Source: Chlamydia trachomatis (GTDB lineage Bacteria > Chlamydiota > Chlamydiia > Chlamydiales > Rhabdochlamydiaceae). From it: a stretch of 46,167 nt of DNA. Positions 7,742-16,720 of this stretch are shown piece by piece (the stretch's first letter is position 1; each line of letters starts with the position of its first letter). The notes under the pieces were generated by a model that was given only the letters and a program-made list of their open reading frames with translations, did not search any database and was not told where the DNA came from. The stretch spans positions 1-46,167 of the forward strand of contig CAMDPQ010000003.1 of NCBI GenBank assembly GCA_945905275.1. Direction: 5' to 3'. Made by a program: the position numbers and the translations under genes.

Positions 7742-8272
7742 TTGAAAACCACACCGTTCTGGCTTCCCCTTCTTTTAGCTACCCTATGCACTCTTTTCGC
7801 CTCTGTTTTTATACCGGATATCAAACTGGCTACCTTTGCCCCCCTATTAGCCATCGCCTTTCACAGAACGAGTTTACTTCAATCGCTATGGATCTCTGTA
7901 TTCTGTGGATTATTTATTGACACCTGTTCATCGCAACATCATTATGGGCTCCACGCTCTGTGTTTTGCTTTAGCAACCCCTATTTGCTATTATCATAAAC
8001 GACATTTTTTTGAAGAAAAAGCAGTAGCCCTCTCGCTATATACCTCCTTAATCTCTTCGGTCTACGCCCTTATCCTAATCACACTTACTACTATATTCCA
8101 TAAACAGTTTGTGATTACCTTTGATCTTATGCTCTCTGAAGCTTTACTAACGCCTATTTTCGATGCTTTATATGCATTTCTATGTTTTACTGTGCCTATG
8201 CGTCTATACATTTATATAAGATCTGGAAAATGGAAAGAACGCCTTAAAAAAACAGAAGAGACACGCTCATGA
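7742..8272 (+). CDS. MreD-like integral membrane protein
   Basis: About 176 residues from a TTG at 7742; an earlier in-frame TTG at 7670 inside galE is less likely, and no ATG exists at the front. Five hydrophobic segments are visible (starting near WLPLLLATLC, LATFAPLLAIAF, LLQSLWISVFCGLFID, ALSLYTSLISSVYALILI and LLTPIFDALYAFLCF). 'GLFIDTCSSQHHYGLHALCF' matches the MreD pattern 'Gl..D..s...lG.hal', so a rod-shape/elongasome role beside MreB and MreC is plausible. The call is tentative because MreD sequences vary widely. Its TGA overlaps the next start (ATGA). Confidence 0.6.
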   Translation: MKTTPFWLPLLLATLCTLFASVFIPDIKLATFAPLLAIAFHRTSLLQSLWISVFCGLFIDTCSSQHHYGLHALCFALATPICYYHKRHFFEEKAVALSLYTSLISSVYALILITLTTIFHKQFVITFDLMLSEALLTPIFDALYAFLCFTVPMRLYIYIRSGKWKERLKKTEETRS

Positions 8273-9063
8273 AATTAGACATAGCCCGTTACTGTTTAGT
8301 TGCTATTCGTTGCGCCCTTCTGGCGGGAGAAGAGCTTGTTAAAGGTTTTAATACTTCGTATACTATCTCCTCTAAAGAAGGAAAACACAACCTCGTAACC
8401 GCATATGACACTCTTTCAGAAAAGCTCATTATCGAAATCATCACGCAAGAATTCCCCCATCATACCATTCTTGCTGAAGAAAGTGGGTTACAAGATCTAG
8501 GATCCGATGTCATATGGGTCATTGACCCTCTGGATGGAACTGTTAATTTTGCTCATAACATCCCCTTATTCAGTATCAGTATTGCTGTCGTAGTGAAGGG
8601 AGAGATTGCATGCGCCGTGATCTATCAACCTATTACTAAAGAACTATTTACCGCACAAAAAGACCAAGGTGCTTTTCTCAACGGCAAACGTTTGCAGGTA
8701 TCGAGCACCTCTGACCTACAACAGGCTATTCTAGCCACAGGGTTCCCCTATAATGTCGATGAAAACCCTCTCCAGTGTATTGATCACATGGCGCGGGCCC
8801 TACACAAAGGTCTGCCTATCCGCCGGCTTGGATCGGCAGCGATCGATCTAGCCTATACAGCCGCCGGCCGCTTCGATGTTTATTGGGAGGCTTCTTTAGA
8901 ACCTTGGGATATCGCAGCTGGCAAACTGATTTTAGAAGAAGCCGGAGGACAGCTCACCAACTATGAAGGAACCTCAAGACCATACCACACACGAGAGTCT
9001 GTCCTTGCAACCAATGGCAGGTTACATGAAGAAATGAAGAGGTTACTCAAGGAATCTTTATGA
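8269..9063 (+). CDS. suhB: Inositol monophosphatase family protein
   Basis: 264 residues, the usual IMPase/SuhB length. The metal-binding motifs are intact: LAEES (Glu, about residues 71-75), VIDPLDGTVNF (about 83-93) and WDIAAG (about 214-219), plus GAFLNG. Members dephosphorylate inositol-1-phosphate or act on other phosphorylated substrates such as NADP or PAP; SuhB of E. coli also has an rRNA antitermination role. Start ATG overlaps the upstream stop by four bases (ATGA), and its own stop overlaps folD in the same way. Exact substrate unknown. Confidence 0.85.
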   Translation: MKLDIARYCLVAIRCALLAGEELVKGFNTSYTISSKEGKHNLVTAYDTLSEKLIIEIITQEFPHHTILAEESGLQDLGSDVIWVIDPLDGTVNFAHNIPLFSISIAVVVKGEIACAVIYQPITKELFTAQKDQGAFLNGKRLQVSSTSDLQQAILATGFPYNVDENPLQCIDHMARALHKGLPIRRLGSAAIDLAYTAAGRFDVYWEASLEPWDIAAGKLILEEAGGQLTNYEGTSRPYHTRESVLATNGRLHEEMKRLLKESL

Positions 9064-9932
9064 CACAGCTAATTGATGGAAAAAAAATCGCCTTCGAGGT
9101 AGCAAGAAAAATCGCAGCTACCATTGAAAAGATGCCAGGGCGCAAACCAGGTCTTGCCGTTCTTTTAGTCGGAGAGAATCCCTCTTCCAAAATTTACATT
9201 GCGATGAAGAAAAAGAAATGTGAAGAACTGGGTATTCTCTCGTTCGATGAGCATCTACCTTTTACTATTACGGAACAAAAGCTTATCGAGAAAATAGAGG
9301 AGTTTAATGAAGATCCCAGTATAGATGGGATACTAGTGCAAATGCCGCTGCCTCCCCATATCGACCCACACCGAATTATACAAGCCATAGACCCAAGTAA
9401 AGATGTAGATGGGTTTCATCCTATGAACATGGGGAATTTATTGCTTGGGAATCCTCACTGTTTTTGCCCATGCACCCCCCTAGGAATACACTCTCTACTA
9501 ATACACAGCAATATCCCCATTTCTGGCAAACATGTAGTGATTGTCGGACGCAGCTCTATCGTAGGAAAACCTCTTGCAGCTCTTCTAATGCAGAAAGCAC
9601 CCGATTGCAACGCAACAGTCACCATCGCCCATAGTATGTCCGAAAACTTGCAGAATATTTGCAAATCAGCAGATATTTTAATTGCAGCGGTAGGGCAAGC
9701 TCATTTTATCAAGGAAAATATGATCCAAGAAGGTGCGTGTGTTATTGATGTTGGAATCAATCGAGTCGAGACATCCTCTGGCAGGCAACAAATTCTCGGT
9801 GACGTAGATTTTGCTCATGTCGCACCCAAATGCAGCTCTATTACCCCTGTACCTGGGGGCGTAGGACCTATGACGATTGCTATGCTCATGTCTAATACTC
9901 TCCTGAGTTTTGAAAGAAAGCCTATAAAATAA
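9060..9932 (+). CDS. folD: Bifunctional methylenetetrahydrofolate dehydrogenase/cyclohydrolase
   Basis: 290 residues, typical for FolD. Motifs are present: PGLAVLLVGENPSSKIYIAM (with the Tyr and the following catalytic Lys in KKKKCEELGI), DGILVQMPLPPHI, the NADP site HVVIVGRSSIVGKPLAALL, and the signature TPVPGGVGPMTIAML. It oxidises 5,10-methylene-THF to the methenyl form and hydrolyses it to 10-formyl-THF, used for purines and initiator tRNA formylation; the formyl group is later removed by the deformylase at 34401. Last gene of the operon; ATG overlaps the preceding TGA. Confidence 0.95.
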   Translation: MTQLIDGKKIAFEVARKIAATIEKMPGRKPGLAVLLVGENPSSKIYIAMKKKKCEELGILSFDEHLPFTITEQKLIEKIEEFNEDPSIDGILVQMPLPPHIDPHRIIQAIDPSKDVDGFHPMNMGNLLLGNPHCFCPCTPLGIHSLLIHSNIPISGKHVVIVGRSSIVGKPLAALLMQKAPDCNATVTIAHSMSENLQNICKSADILIAAVGQAHFIKENMIQEGACVIDVGINRVETSSGRQQILGDVDFAHVAPKCSSITPVPGGVGPMTIAMLMSNTLLSFERKPIK

Positions 9933-10744
9933 CAACTAGATGCCGAGTTCTCAAAAAAAACCATGAAGACGCAACTATACTGCAGAATATTGCGTTTTTT
10001 GAGTGTAATTCTCCTATGCAACCCTCTTTTTAATCCCCCATTAAATTTCTCAAGCGTTTCTGAAATCGCAGCTTTACATTCCAAAAATTTTGTATAGCAG
10101 CTCGAATTCAGTGATTTTTTTTGTCCAATCCTACAATCGATGAGCCTCAGCACGTTGATCATAAAATTGCACACAGTCGAGATACTGCCCATCAATCATT
10201 TACATTAAATTAAATCAAAATATTAACAAATAAAGCTCTATAAACCCACTCGATTGCTAGCGCTCTCAAACTCCTCTATAAGATTAGAGTCCTAGTCACA
10301 AATCCATAAAAAGAGCATGATGTACCTGACTGAGTATACCTCTTAAGGGAAGCAGGTAAAACCCCCTGTTTTTTTTGCTGTTCGAGAACTGCATCACGAA
10401 CTGAAGAGCATTGGCTCATCATCTACAAAAAAGAACGGACATTGAAGTCAAAGGTCCAGTAGCCCTCCCTGTGTAATTCAGGGTAAATATAGGGATCTCC
10501 TATTTCCCGTTTCATCGTGATATGTGCTCTTATCAAACAGGGTGTCAACAACCCAGGAAAAAAAATTTAACGTACAATCGCAAAATCTTCTTCCGAAATA
10601 AAGAACTGCTTCTATACTGACGGGATACAAAAATATGTATAGAGTGCACAAGCTATCGATATTGATTCTCATATCTGCTTACATTCCTGAGAACTCAACG
10701 AAAGCACTTCTATTCAAAGGATACCTAAACACACAATAGGCCGA
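9933..10744. other. 0.8-kb gap without a clear gene
   Basis: No convincing full gene. A short plus-strand ORF (9963-10097, 44 codons) begins MKTQLYCRILRFLSVILL and looks like a signal or membrane anchor that stops early; it could be the relic of an exported protein. At about 10340-10378 a hairpin-like stretch (CAGG...CCTG) is followed by eight T, a weak intrinsic terminator. The end of the gap (10690-10744) should carry the rnr promoter, but no box stands out. Confidence 0.5.
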
Positions 10745-12976
10745 ATGACAAAAAAAATAACGAAACCGAAAAAAAAGACATTGATCTTTTCTGATGCCCT
10801 AAAAGAAGAAATTACAACAAAAATCCATACATTTCTAAATAAGCCAGGATATATCCCGCTCAGCCAAACAAATCTGCTGGCAGCACTCGACCTGCCTGCG
10901 AGTGAAACGGTTCTTGCTAAGCAGATTCTTACTGCTCTGATCTGCGATGCGACGATCGAAACCACTCAAAACAAGATCCACCTAGCCCTCAAAGAAGAGA
11001 CTCAACAACCTACAGCCACTGGGATATTACGGATGCATCCAAGAGGCTTTGGATTCGTTATACCCGACGCTGCTTCTATGCTTACCGAAGACGTATTCAT
11101 TCCAAAGCACCTGACAGAAAACGCAGTCGATGGAGATGTAGTGGAAATTGCTGTTTTTCCCTCCTCTAAAAAAGACAAGGGCCCTGAAGGAAAAGTTCTT
11201 AACATCGTTAAAAGAAGCCGATCTCACTTAGCTGGAGTTATAAGAAGCATAGATGAAGGCAAAAGGATGATTGCCTTTATCCCTTTATTTGGATCGCAAC
11301 GTCCTGCTGAAGTTACCTATTCTGAACTATTCCCTGTAAAGATCGGAGATAGAATCATTCTAAAAGTTCTCGAATGGGGAGGTCAAAATAAAGCGCCAGT
11401 ATGCGAAATATCCCATATAATTGGGCATATTTCTAACGCTTCTTTAGATATACCTGCAGCTGTTGAAGAGTTTTCGCTGAGAAATCAATTTCCATCGGCA
11501 GTACTTGCGCAAGCCAAAGCATATGGATTGGAGCTCAGCCCTAAAGATAAACAAAATCGACTCGATCTGACTAAGAAAGAAACCTTTACTATAGACCCAG
11601 AAACTGCAAAAGACTTCGATGATGCTCTCTCCCTATCAAAAGATGATAAAGGCTATCATCTAATGGTTCATATTGCTGATGTAGCTTATTATGTCCCTCA
11701 AGGGTCTGCTCTAGATAAAGAAGCGTTTTTAAGAGGCAATTCGACCTATTTTCCTGGTAAATGTATCCCTATGCTACCAGAAGAGCTCTCTAACCACCTT
11801 TGCAGCCTGCGTCCTGATACAGAAAGGTTATGTATTTCCGTTCTGATGACCTTTGATGAAGAAGGGACCCTGATCACACACCAGATCAAACGTTCTGTAA
11901 TTTTTAGTCAAACACGCTTTACATATGAACAAGCCAAAGAAATTTTAGACGGCAAAAAAGCCCATCACCATGCCCCCACCTTATTGCTCATGAAAGAGCT
12001 ATGCCTTCTTTTAAAGAAAAAACGATATGGAAGAGGTAGCATCGACTTTTCTCTACCTGAGGTAGTCTTAGAGATCGATGAAAATGGGATGCCTACTGGT
12101 TTTAAAATTATAGAATACGACCTATCTCACCAGCTTGTAGAAGAATTTATGCTTAAGGCTAATGAAGTCGTTGCCAAATCTCTGTCTGAACAAAATAAAC
12201 CAGTGCTCTATCGTATCCATGAGGATCCAGCTCCAGAGAACCTCGAAGATTTTGGGGTCCTGGCCCGCTCCCTTGGATTCCCATTAAAAGACAGTACAAA
12301 TACAACAGACCTGCAAGAGTTATTCGAACAAGTCAAAGGAAGCCCTTTTGCTACACAACTAGCTATCGCCTTTATTAGAAGCATGAAGCTTGCCTCCTAT
12401 GCTGCAGAAAATATCGGACACTTTGGTCTTGCTTTAGAGCATTACTGCCATTTCACTAGCCCAATTCGACGATATCCCGATCTTGTCGTGCAAAGGGTAT
12501 TATTTAACGAGCAGGATCTCACGACAAATTTCGAGCTTGTCGCCATCGAGTGTTCTGACAGAGAACGACTTAGCTTTAAAGCAGAAATGAGTGTCAAAAC
12601 GCTGAAAAAACTCCGACTATTAAAGCTTTACCACGACAAAGATCCGGACCAAATTTTCGAAGGAACCATTACTAAAGTCAAATCATTTGGTATCTCTTTT
12701 GAAATCCCGCCCTATTCACTTGAAGGGTTTCTCCATATCTCTGAACTAGAAGACGATTATTTCATTTTCGAGCCACGACAAAACACCCTTATAGGAGAAA
12801 GAACAGGTAAAAGGCATGCTGTAGGCGATAAGATACCGGTGCAACTACTTTCGGTTGACTTTATTATCCAGGAATCAAAATGGCAAATTATGGGACGAAG
12901 AAGAGAGAAAAATCCCGCTGCACATACAAAAAAACACAAGCATTCAAAACATCAAAGAAGCCGAAAATCATCATGA
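10745..12976 (+). CDS. rnr: Ribonuclease R
   Basis: 743 residues, RNase II/R family 3'-5' exoribonuclease. Order of parts: N-terminal winged-helix/OB region (about 1-130, including GILRMHPRGFGFVIPD), second cold-shock region (to about 250), the RNB catalytic domain with TIDPETAKDFDDALSL (Asp cluster, about 280-297) and HFTSPIRRYPDLVVQR near 570, then an S1 domain (about 635-715) and a lysine-rich tail (KKHKHSKHQRSRKSS). The S1 and basic tail favour RNase R over RNase II. It degrades structured RNA and helps rRNA and tmRNA quality control. The stop TGA overlaps the ATG of a 25-codon ORF that leads to the next gene. Confidence 0.95.
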   Translation: MTKKITKPKKKTLIFSDALKEEITTKIHTFLNKPGYIPLSQTNLLAALDLPASETVLAKQILTALICDATIETTQNKIHLALKEETQQPTATGILRMHPRGFGFVIPDAASMLTEDVFIPKHLTENAVDGDVVEIAVFPSSKKDKGPEGKVLNIVKRSRSHLAGVIRSIDEGKRMIAFIPLFGSQRPAEVTYSELFPVKIGDRIILKVLEWGGQNKAPVCEISHIIGHISNASLDIPAAVEEFSLRNQFPSAVLAQAKAYGLELSPKDKQNRLDLTKKETFTIDPETAKDFDDALSLSKDDKGYHLMVHIADVAYYVPQGSALDKEAFLRGNSTYFPGKCIPMLPEELSNHLCSLRPDTERLCISVLMTFDEEGTLITHQIKRSVIFSQTRFTYEQAKEILDGKKAHHHAPTLLLMKELCLLLKKKRYGRGSIDFSLPEVVLEIDENGMPTGFKIIEYDLSHQLVEEFMLKANEVVAKSLSEQNKPVLYRIHEDPAPENLEDFGVLARSLGFPLKDSTNTTDLQELFEQVKGSPFATQLAIAFIRSMKLASYAAENIGHFGLALEHYCHFTSPIRRYPDLVVQRVLFNEQDLTTNFELVAIECSDRERLSFKAEMSVKTLKKLRLLKLYHDKDPDQIFEGTITKVKSFGISFEIPPYSLEGFLHISELEDDYFIFEPRQNTLIGERTGKRHAVGDKIPVQLLSVDFIIQESKWQIMGRRREKNPAAHTKKHKHSKHQRSRKSS

Positions 12977-13050
12977 ACATAATACAGAAAGTCTTCCGTA
13001 GCACAGGCTCTAGAGCAGAGGTATTTACCGACTACAGTAAGGAGAGCTAA
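12973..13050 (+). CDS. Possible 25-residue coupled small ORF
   Basis: Starts with the ATG of an ATGA overlap at the rnr stop and ends with the TAA of a TAATG overlap at the start of the DUF502 gene, so it fills the gap exactly. It begins MNIIQKVFRSTG and ends DYSKES. Its 3' end contains GGAGAG, which is also the ribosome site of the next gene. No family recognised; the alternative is that the frame is open by chance over 78 bases. Confidence 0.35.
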   Translation: MNIIQKVFRSTGSRAEVFTDYSKES

Positions 13051-13712
13051 TGAAAAAATATTTTATTACAGGTCTTGTAATCTTACTGCCGCTTGCAGTT
13101 ACCGTGGCTGTTTTTCTCTTCTTAGTGAACTTTTTTACAGCTCCTTTTATAGGATTTGTTTCAGGAGCTCTCAAACATATTCCGGCAATCAGTAAGGGTC
13201 TGTTTATTTTTTCAGAAGATCAACTTATCGGCTATATCAGCCGTATTCTGATTCTGCTCGCCCTTTTTATATGCACTCTTGCCTTAGGTTTTGTCGCGCG
13301 ATGGTTTTTACTGCATTCTTTGATTAGTTTTACCGATAAGATCCTCTGTAAAATCCCCCTTATCAGTACAGTATATAAAACATCACAAGACCTGATTAAA
13401 ACTCTTTTTGTTTCGGATAAAAAAAGCTTTCAAAAAGTGGTTATGGTGGAATTCCCTAGACCAGGGGTCTTTGTAGTGGGCCTCATCGCCAGAGAATCAC
13501 CTCCTACTTGCTGCGCAAGCACGGGAAAAAACCTGATATCGGTCCTTGTTCCTACAACACCAAATCCTACAACAGGGTTTTTAATGATGTTTGAAGAACA
13601 GGACTTGATCTATATTGATATGAAACCAGAAGATGCAATCAAATACATCGTTTCTTGTGGTGTGATTATACCTAATCTAGCAACCAAAAATACACCCAAC
13701 CCCTCTTTATGA
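13050..13712 (+). CDS. DUF502 family membrane protein
   Basis: 220 residues starting MKKYFITGLVILLPLAVTVA, an anchor typical of DUF502. A second membrane helix lies around 62-85 (ISRILILLALFICTLALGF). The conserved middle IPLISTVYKTSQDLIKTLF and VMVEFPRPGVFVVGLI, and VPTTPNPTTGFLMMFEEQDL, are DUF502 hallmarks. Function is unknown in general. GGAGAG lies just upstream of the ATG. Its TGA overlaps the next ATG by four bases (ATGA), so it is probably co-expressed with rnr and the HolC-like gene. Confidence 0.85.
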   Translation: MKKYFITGLVILLPLAVTVAVFLFLVNFFTAPFIGFVSGALKHIPAISKGLFIFSEDQLIGYISRILILLALFICTLALGFVARWFLLHSLISFTDKILCKIPLISTVYKTSQDLIKTLFVSDKKSFQKVVMVEFPRPGVFVVGLIARESPPTCCASTGKNLISVLVPTTPNPTTGFLMMFEEQDLIYIDMKPEDAIKYIVSCGVIIPNLATKNTPNPSL

Positions 13713-14131
13713 GACCGACACCTCAAATCGTGTATTTTTCTGTAAAAAATACAAGCGAAAAGCTTCGCTGCATTATTGAAACAGCGCAGAATCACCTTCA
13801 TCGCAAAAACACACTGCACATCCTTGTGCCTGATAAAACCAGCCTCTCGTTTGTAAGCCAGCTATTATGGAAAGAACCGAAAGAGGGATTTATCGTCCAT
13901 AACGATGATAGAGACCCCTTAATGCCCGCTCTCATCCAACTTATGCTGCCTCAACCATCTTATACAAATGCTGAGTCAATTTTCAACTTAACATCGCAAG
14001 CTCTTATTGGAGATCATCCTCTTAAGCAGATCTATGAATTAGAAGACCTTTCCCACCCAAATAAGAAGGATATATTCCAAAAAAAATTTCAACTATACCA
14101 GGAAGCTGGCTATAGTTTATGTTCAAACTAA
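13709..14131 (+). CDS. HolC-like protein (DNA polymerase III chi subunit family)
   Basis: 140 residues. QIVYFSVKNTSEKLRCIIET, TLHILVPDKTSLSFVSQLLW and EPKEGFIVHN follow the HolC pattern, in which 'LW...p.gFiPH' is the best conserved part. Chi links the clamp loader to single-strand binding protein in known systems. The C-terminal 40 residues (DIFQKKFQLYQEAGYSL) are charged and helical. The gene ends 60 bases before the inverted repeat of an ISAs1-type element, so its natural tail may be complete or slightly altered. Tentative but plausible. Confidence 0.6.
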   Translation: MRPTPQIVYFSVKNTSEKLRCIIETAQNHLHRKNTLHILVPDKTSLSFVSQLLWKEPKEGFIVHNDDRDPLMPALIQLMLPQPSYTNAESIFNLTSQALIGDHPLKQIYELEDLSHPNKKDIFQKKFQLYQEAGYSLCSN

Positions 14132-14190
14132 AAGTTATGTGATCCGAAAACACAGACATCCTAATTGAGCAACTCGTAGGCTTTGTTATG

Positions 14191-15033
14191 CAGGGAAATT
14201 GCAAGAAAAATCACTTGACCCCTAAGATCTTGAGGAGGTACTCGGGGCTCCAGCCAGCTTTCTTTTGTTAGGCACCCCCAACTTTTCTGACGTGTCTGCT
14301 TTAATTGGAAAAAATTTTCCGCCTCTGCGTGCAAAGTCCCTTGGTTGCCTTTCAGGGCAATGACATATTCGCTTTCTTCCTCCCTGATTTGTTTGACAAT
14401 TTCCTTTTGACATCCTATCGCATCAATGGTGATCACGTTTCCTTTAATTGTCAGCATCTTGAGCAGGTCTGGGATTGCTGTGATCTCATTCGATTTTGCA
14501 TTGGTCGCTAGTTGTCCTAGGAGCAGATTATTCTCGGTTGCAGATGCATGAACTATGTGCAGTGGACTTGTCTGTCGAAACTCATCTCGTAAATTGCAGA
14601 GAGTTTCCCCCTAAATGGCAATGACACCTTCAACGGTTGCCGCAATCGTACAAACCCACTGCATAAAACATTCGTTAAAGCAAGCAAACGAAATACCCGA
14701 TTCATAGTGTCGTGAGAGAGAGAACTCCATTGAGACATAATCCCATTGAGCTAAGCCACTCGCCACGATGACAAGCCCATCGGTAAACAACAACGAAATC
14801 ATCGGCCGAGCAAATGATGCCCATGACAACAACCGCGATAATATCAATCAATGGGTAGTGTTGATTCCTCTGTTTACGCGGATCGGGCAAATCGCCGAAA
14901 GCAAGAAGTAAATGTGCGTTTGCTGGTAGTGAAAAACTCATAGGTGCCTCCATGGTATAAAAAAACCACAAAGTACACATTTATAAAGAATTACTTGTCA
15001 ATAGGCTTCAAAAATCTTCTTGCAATTTCCCTG
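14191..15033 (-). mobile_element. ISAs1-type element, internally deleted, with inverted ends
   Basis: The left end CAGGGAAATTGCAAGAAAAA (14191-14210) is the inverse of the right end (15012-15033, ending CAATTTCCCTG), so both tips survive. Between them lies a minus-strand transposase pseudogene: start near 14964 with MSFSLPANAHLLLAFGDLPD, PRKQRNQHYPLIDIIAVVV, then broken frames, GKTLR with a stop in place of the preceding catalytic Asp region, DAIGCQKEIVKQIREEE and YVIALKGNQGTLHAEAENFF. At 843 bp it is shorter than usual ISAs1 elements (1.2-1.4 kb). A second 5' fragment of the same element lies at 30075-30283. No clear target duplication was seen. 15034-15210 shows no gene. Confidence 0.8.
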
Positions 15034-15210
15034 TACTAGCAAGTCAATTTAATACAAGAGATCGAATGTAATCAATAAAGAAGCTGTATTCGAGTTTAAT
15101 CTTACACAAGCAAATGCTCGTAGCAGGTTAAGGGTGTTAATAGAAATAATCTTAAAGGCGAGCTGGCACATGCAGAACTTCCGTCCTTTAAAGAACTCCT
15201 GATCTTTTAT

Positions 15211-16080
15211 TCATTCTGAAGTCAAAGATCCTATTATCGCTTCTAAAAAGTCATTCTGACCTAAGATTCCTATGATTTTTTCACGGTCATTTTCGTAGCG
15301 TTTTTGAAGTGCAAGAGTTTCTTGATGTTCAGCTACCACGGCACATCTAGGCAGTATCATCTGTTTTATTGCCTCTGGATTAGTATCCATAAAACCGGTA
15401 ACCGTTATTCTACCTTTTGATGTCTCTAATTTTTCATCAATAAAGTCAGGACCTTCATTAGGGTACTTCTCTCTTAGCTCACTAAATATTCTCGAGTTAT
15501 TTTCAAAGGTTATAGCATTGTGTTTACCAAAGCCAAATGCAATACCTTTGAGAACATGATTTTTCTGAAAACATTCACTAAAGGTAATTAAGCTCTTTTC
15601 AAAAGCCTGCAACCACAAATCGATCTTTGAATTTCCATTAAGAAGAGCATATTCATCAGGATATTTTTCAAATTCTTCTTTAAAATTCTTCTTATTAATT
15701 AATACAATATCGATCACCTCATCTTGGTTAAGATCACCGAATATTCTGAAGATAAAATTCGGGTGGGGAAATCGGGTTTCATACTTTTTCCAAGTAAGCC
15801 AGCCTTTTTTAAGAATTTCATTATGAGGATAATTCTTAGCTTCAGGATGCAACTGATTGAAATCAGTTAACATCATCGGCTTCGTTCCCATGAGTACATA
15901 AGCCATAGAATCTCTGGTCTGCATCTGTCTGAAAAAGTTTTCTAAGATCCTTCTATCATGCTGGGGAATATCTGTTATAGGATTTCGCATTTTCCATCGA
16001 GATAAATAAAAGCACGTACTTCCTAAAGCCACAATTAGGAAAAAGGATAAAACAGCAATGCGAGGCAGTTGTATTTTCAT
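15211..16080 (-). CDS. Hypothetical membrane-anchored protein
   Basis: 289 residues with one N-terminal hydrophobic helix (IAVLSFFLIVALGSTCFYLS, about 8-27) and a soluble remainder. A motif RDSMAYVLMGTKPMMLTDF (about 56-74) stands out and could mark a lineage-specific family; the rest is mixed alpha/beta without recognisable catalytic motifs. It probably faces the periplasm. It lies between IS remnants together with the small secreted protein downstream of the IS30, all on the minus strand. No function proposed. Confidence 0.7.
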   Translation of the reverse strand: MKIQLPRIAVLSFFLIVALGSTCFYLSRWKMRNPITDIPQHDRRILENFFRQMQTRDSMAYVLMGTKPMMLTDFNQLHPEAKNYPHNEILKKGWLTWKKYETRFPHPNFIFRIFGDLNQDEVIDIVLINKKNFKEEFEKYPDEYALLNGNSKIDLWLQAFEKSLITFSECFQKNHVLKGIAFGFGKHNAITFENNSRIFSELREKYPNEGPDFIDEKLETSKGRITVTGFMDTNPEAIKQMILPRCAVVAEHQETLALQKRYENDREKIIGILGQNDFLEAIIGSLTSE

Positions 16081-16150
16081 TAAAAACCAGTTTAAGTATA
16101 GGGTCTGAACCTTGTAAAAATCTAATTATTGATCAAGCAGAAAAACCGAA

Positions 16151-16537
16151 TTACCGCTGATATACACAGCTTCGACACCAAATATAGAAATTCTCATTAC
16201 ATCTATTACAATCGGAACATTGCCATTGTCCATCAGGACACTGACCTTGTCTTTTAAAATCCTTCAAATACAAACCCCTTTGATCAGAAAAAATAGTAGA
16301 AGTTTTGATTACTCCACCAGGAAGAGTGACATAAATCGAGTTTGCATTAAAAAACAAATGATCAGCGGATATGTATATTTTTTCGCATGAAAAAAAATCT
16401 TCTGGTGCATCCAGAGATAGATCCTGCTTGTTTTCTGATAAAACCTGATAAGACTCTCTTTCCTCATTGCAAAACTGATTACTTTCATCAGCAAATTGAA
16501 AAGCACAAATACAAAGGATAAAGACAAAAAATCGCAT
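16151..16537 (-). CDS. Small secreted protein with C-terminal Cys-rich block
   Basis: 128 residues. The open frame extends further upstream, but I chose the ATG at 16537 because GGGGGA lies about 7 bases before it and the protein then starts with a classic signal peptide (MRFFVFILCICAFQFADE). The middle (about 50-95) is beta-rich. The last 31 residues have six Cys in a zinc-ribbon-like spacing: GQCPDGQWQCSDCNRCNE, then WCRSCVYQR. Cysteine-rich exported proteins are common on chlamydial surfaces, where disulfides stabilise the envelope; whether this block binds metal or forms disulfides is open. Confidence 0.7.
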   Translation of the reverse strand: MRFFVFILCICAFQFADESNQFCNEERESYQVLSENKQDLSLDAPEDFFSCEKIYISADHLFFNANSIYVTLPGGVIKTSTIFSDQRGLYLKDFKRQGQCPDGQWQCSDCNRCNENFYIWCRSCVYQR

Positions 16538-16720
16538 ACGAATCCCCCAAATTATTAATGAGGTCTTGATATTTCCACTAACATTTAATGTCAAATGTTT
16601 TGAGCTGCTCCGCAGCTCAAAACAGAGATAACACATGGCCCATTCAACCGTGAAGTGCGACAAATAGATTAAAATTTAAAGTAGTCATTTGATGAAAAAG
16701 AACACCCAGGAGGGACACCT

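Noticed and set aside
7470-7854. Minus-strand ORFs at 7470-7754 and 7591-7854
   Set aside because: Antisense of galE and the MreD-like gene without ribosome sites or family features.
10310-10380. Signal recognition particle RNA, because of a GGAAGCAGG stretch near TGACTG
   Set aside because: The GGAA tetraloop and the symmetric loop pairing of helix 8 could not be drawn, so only a weak hairpin with a T-run remains.
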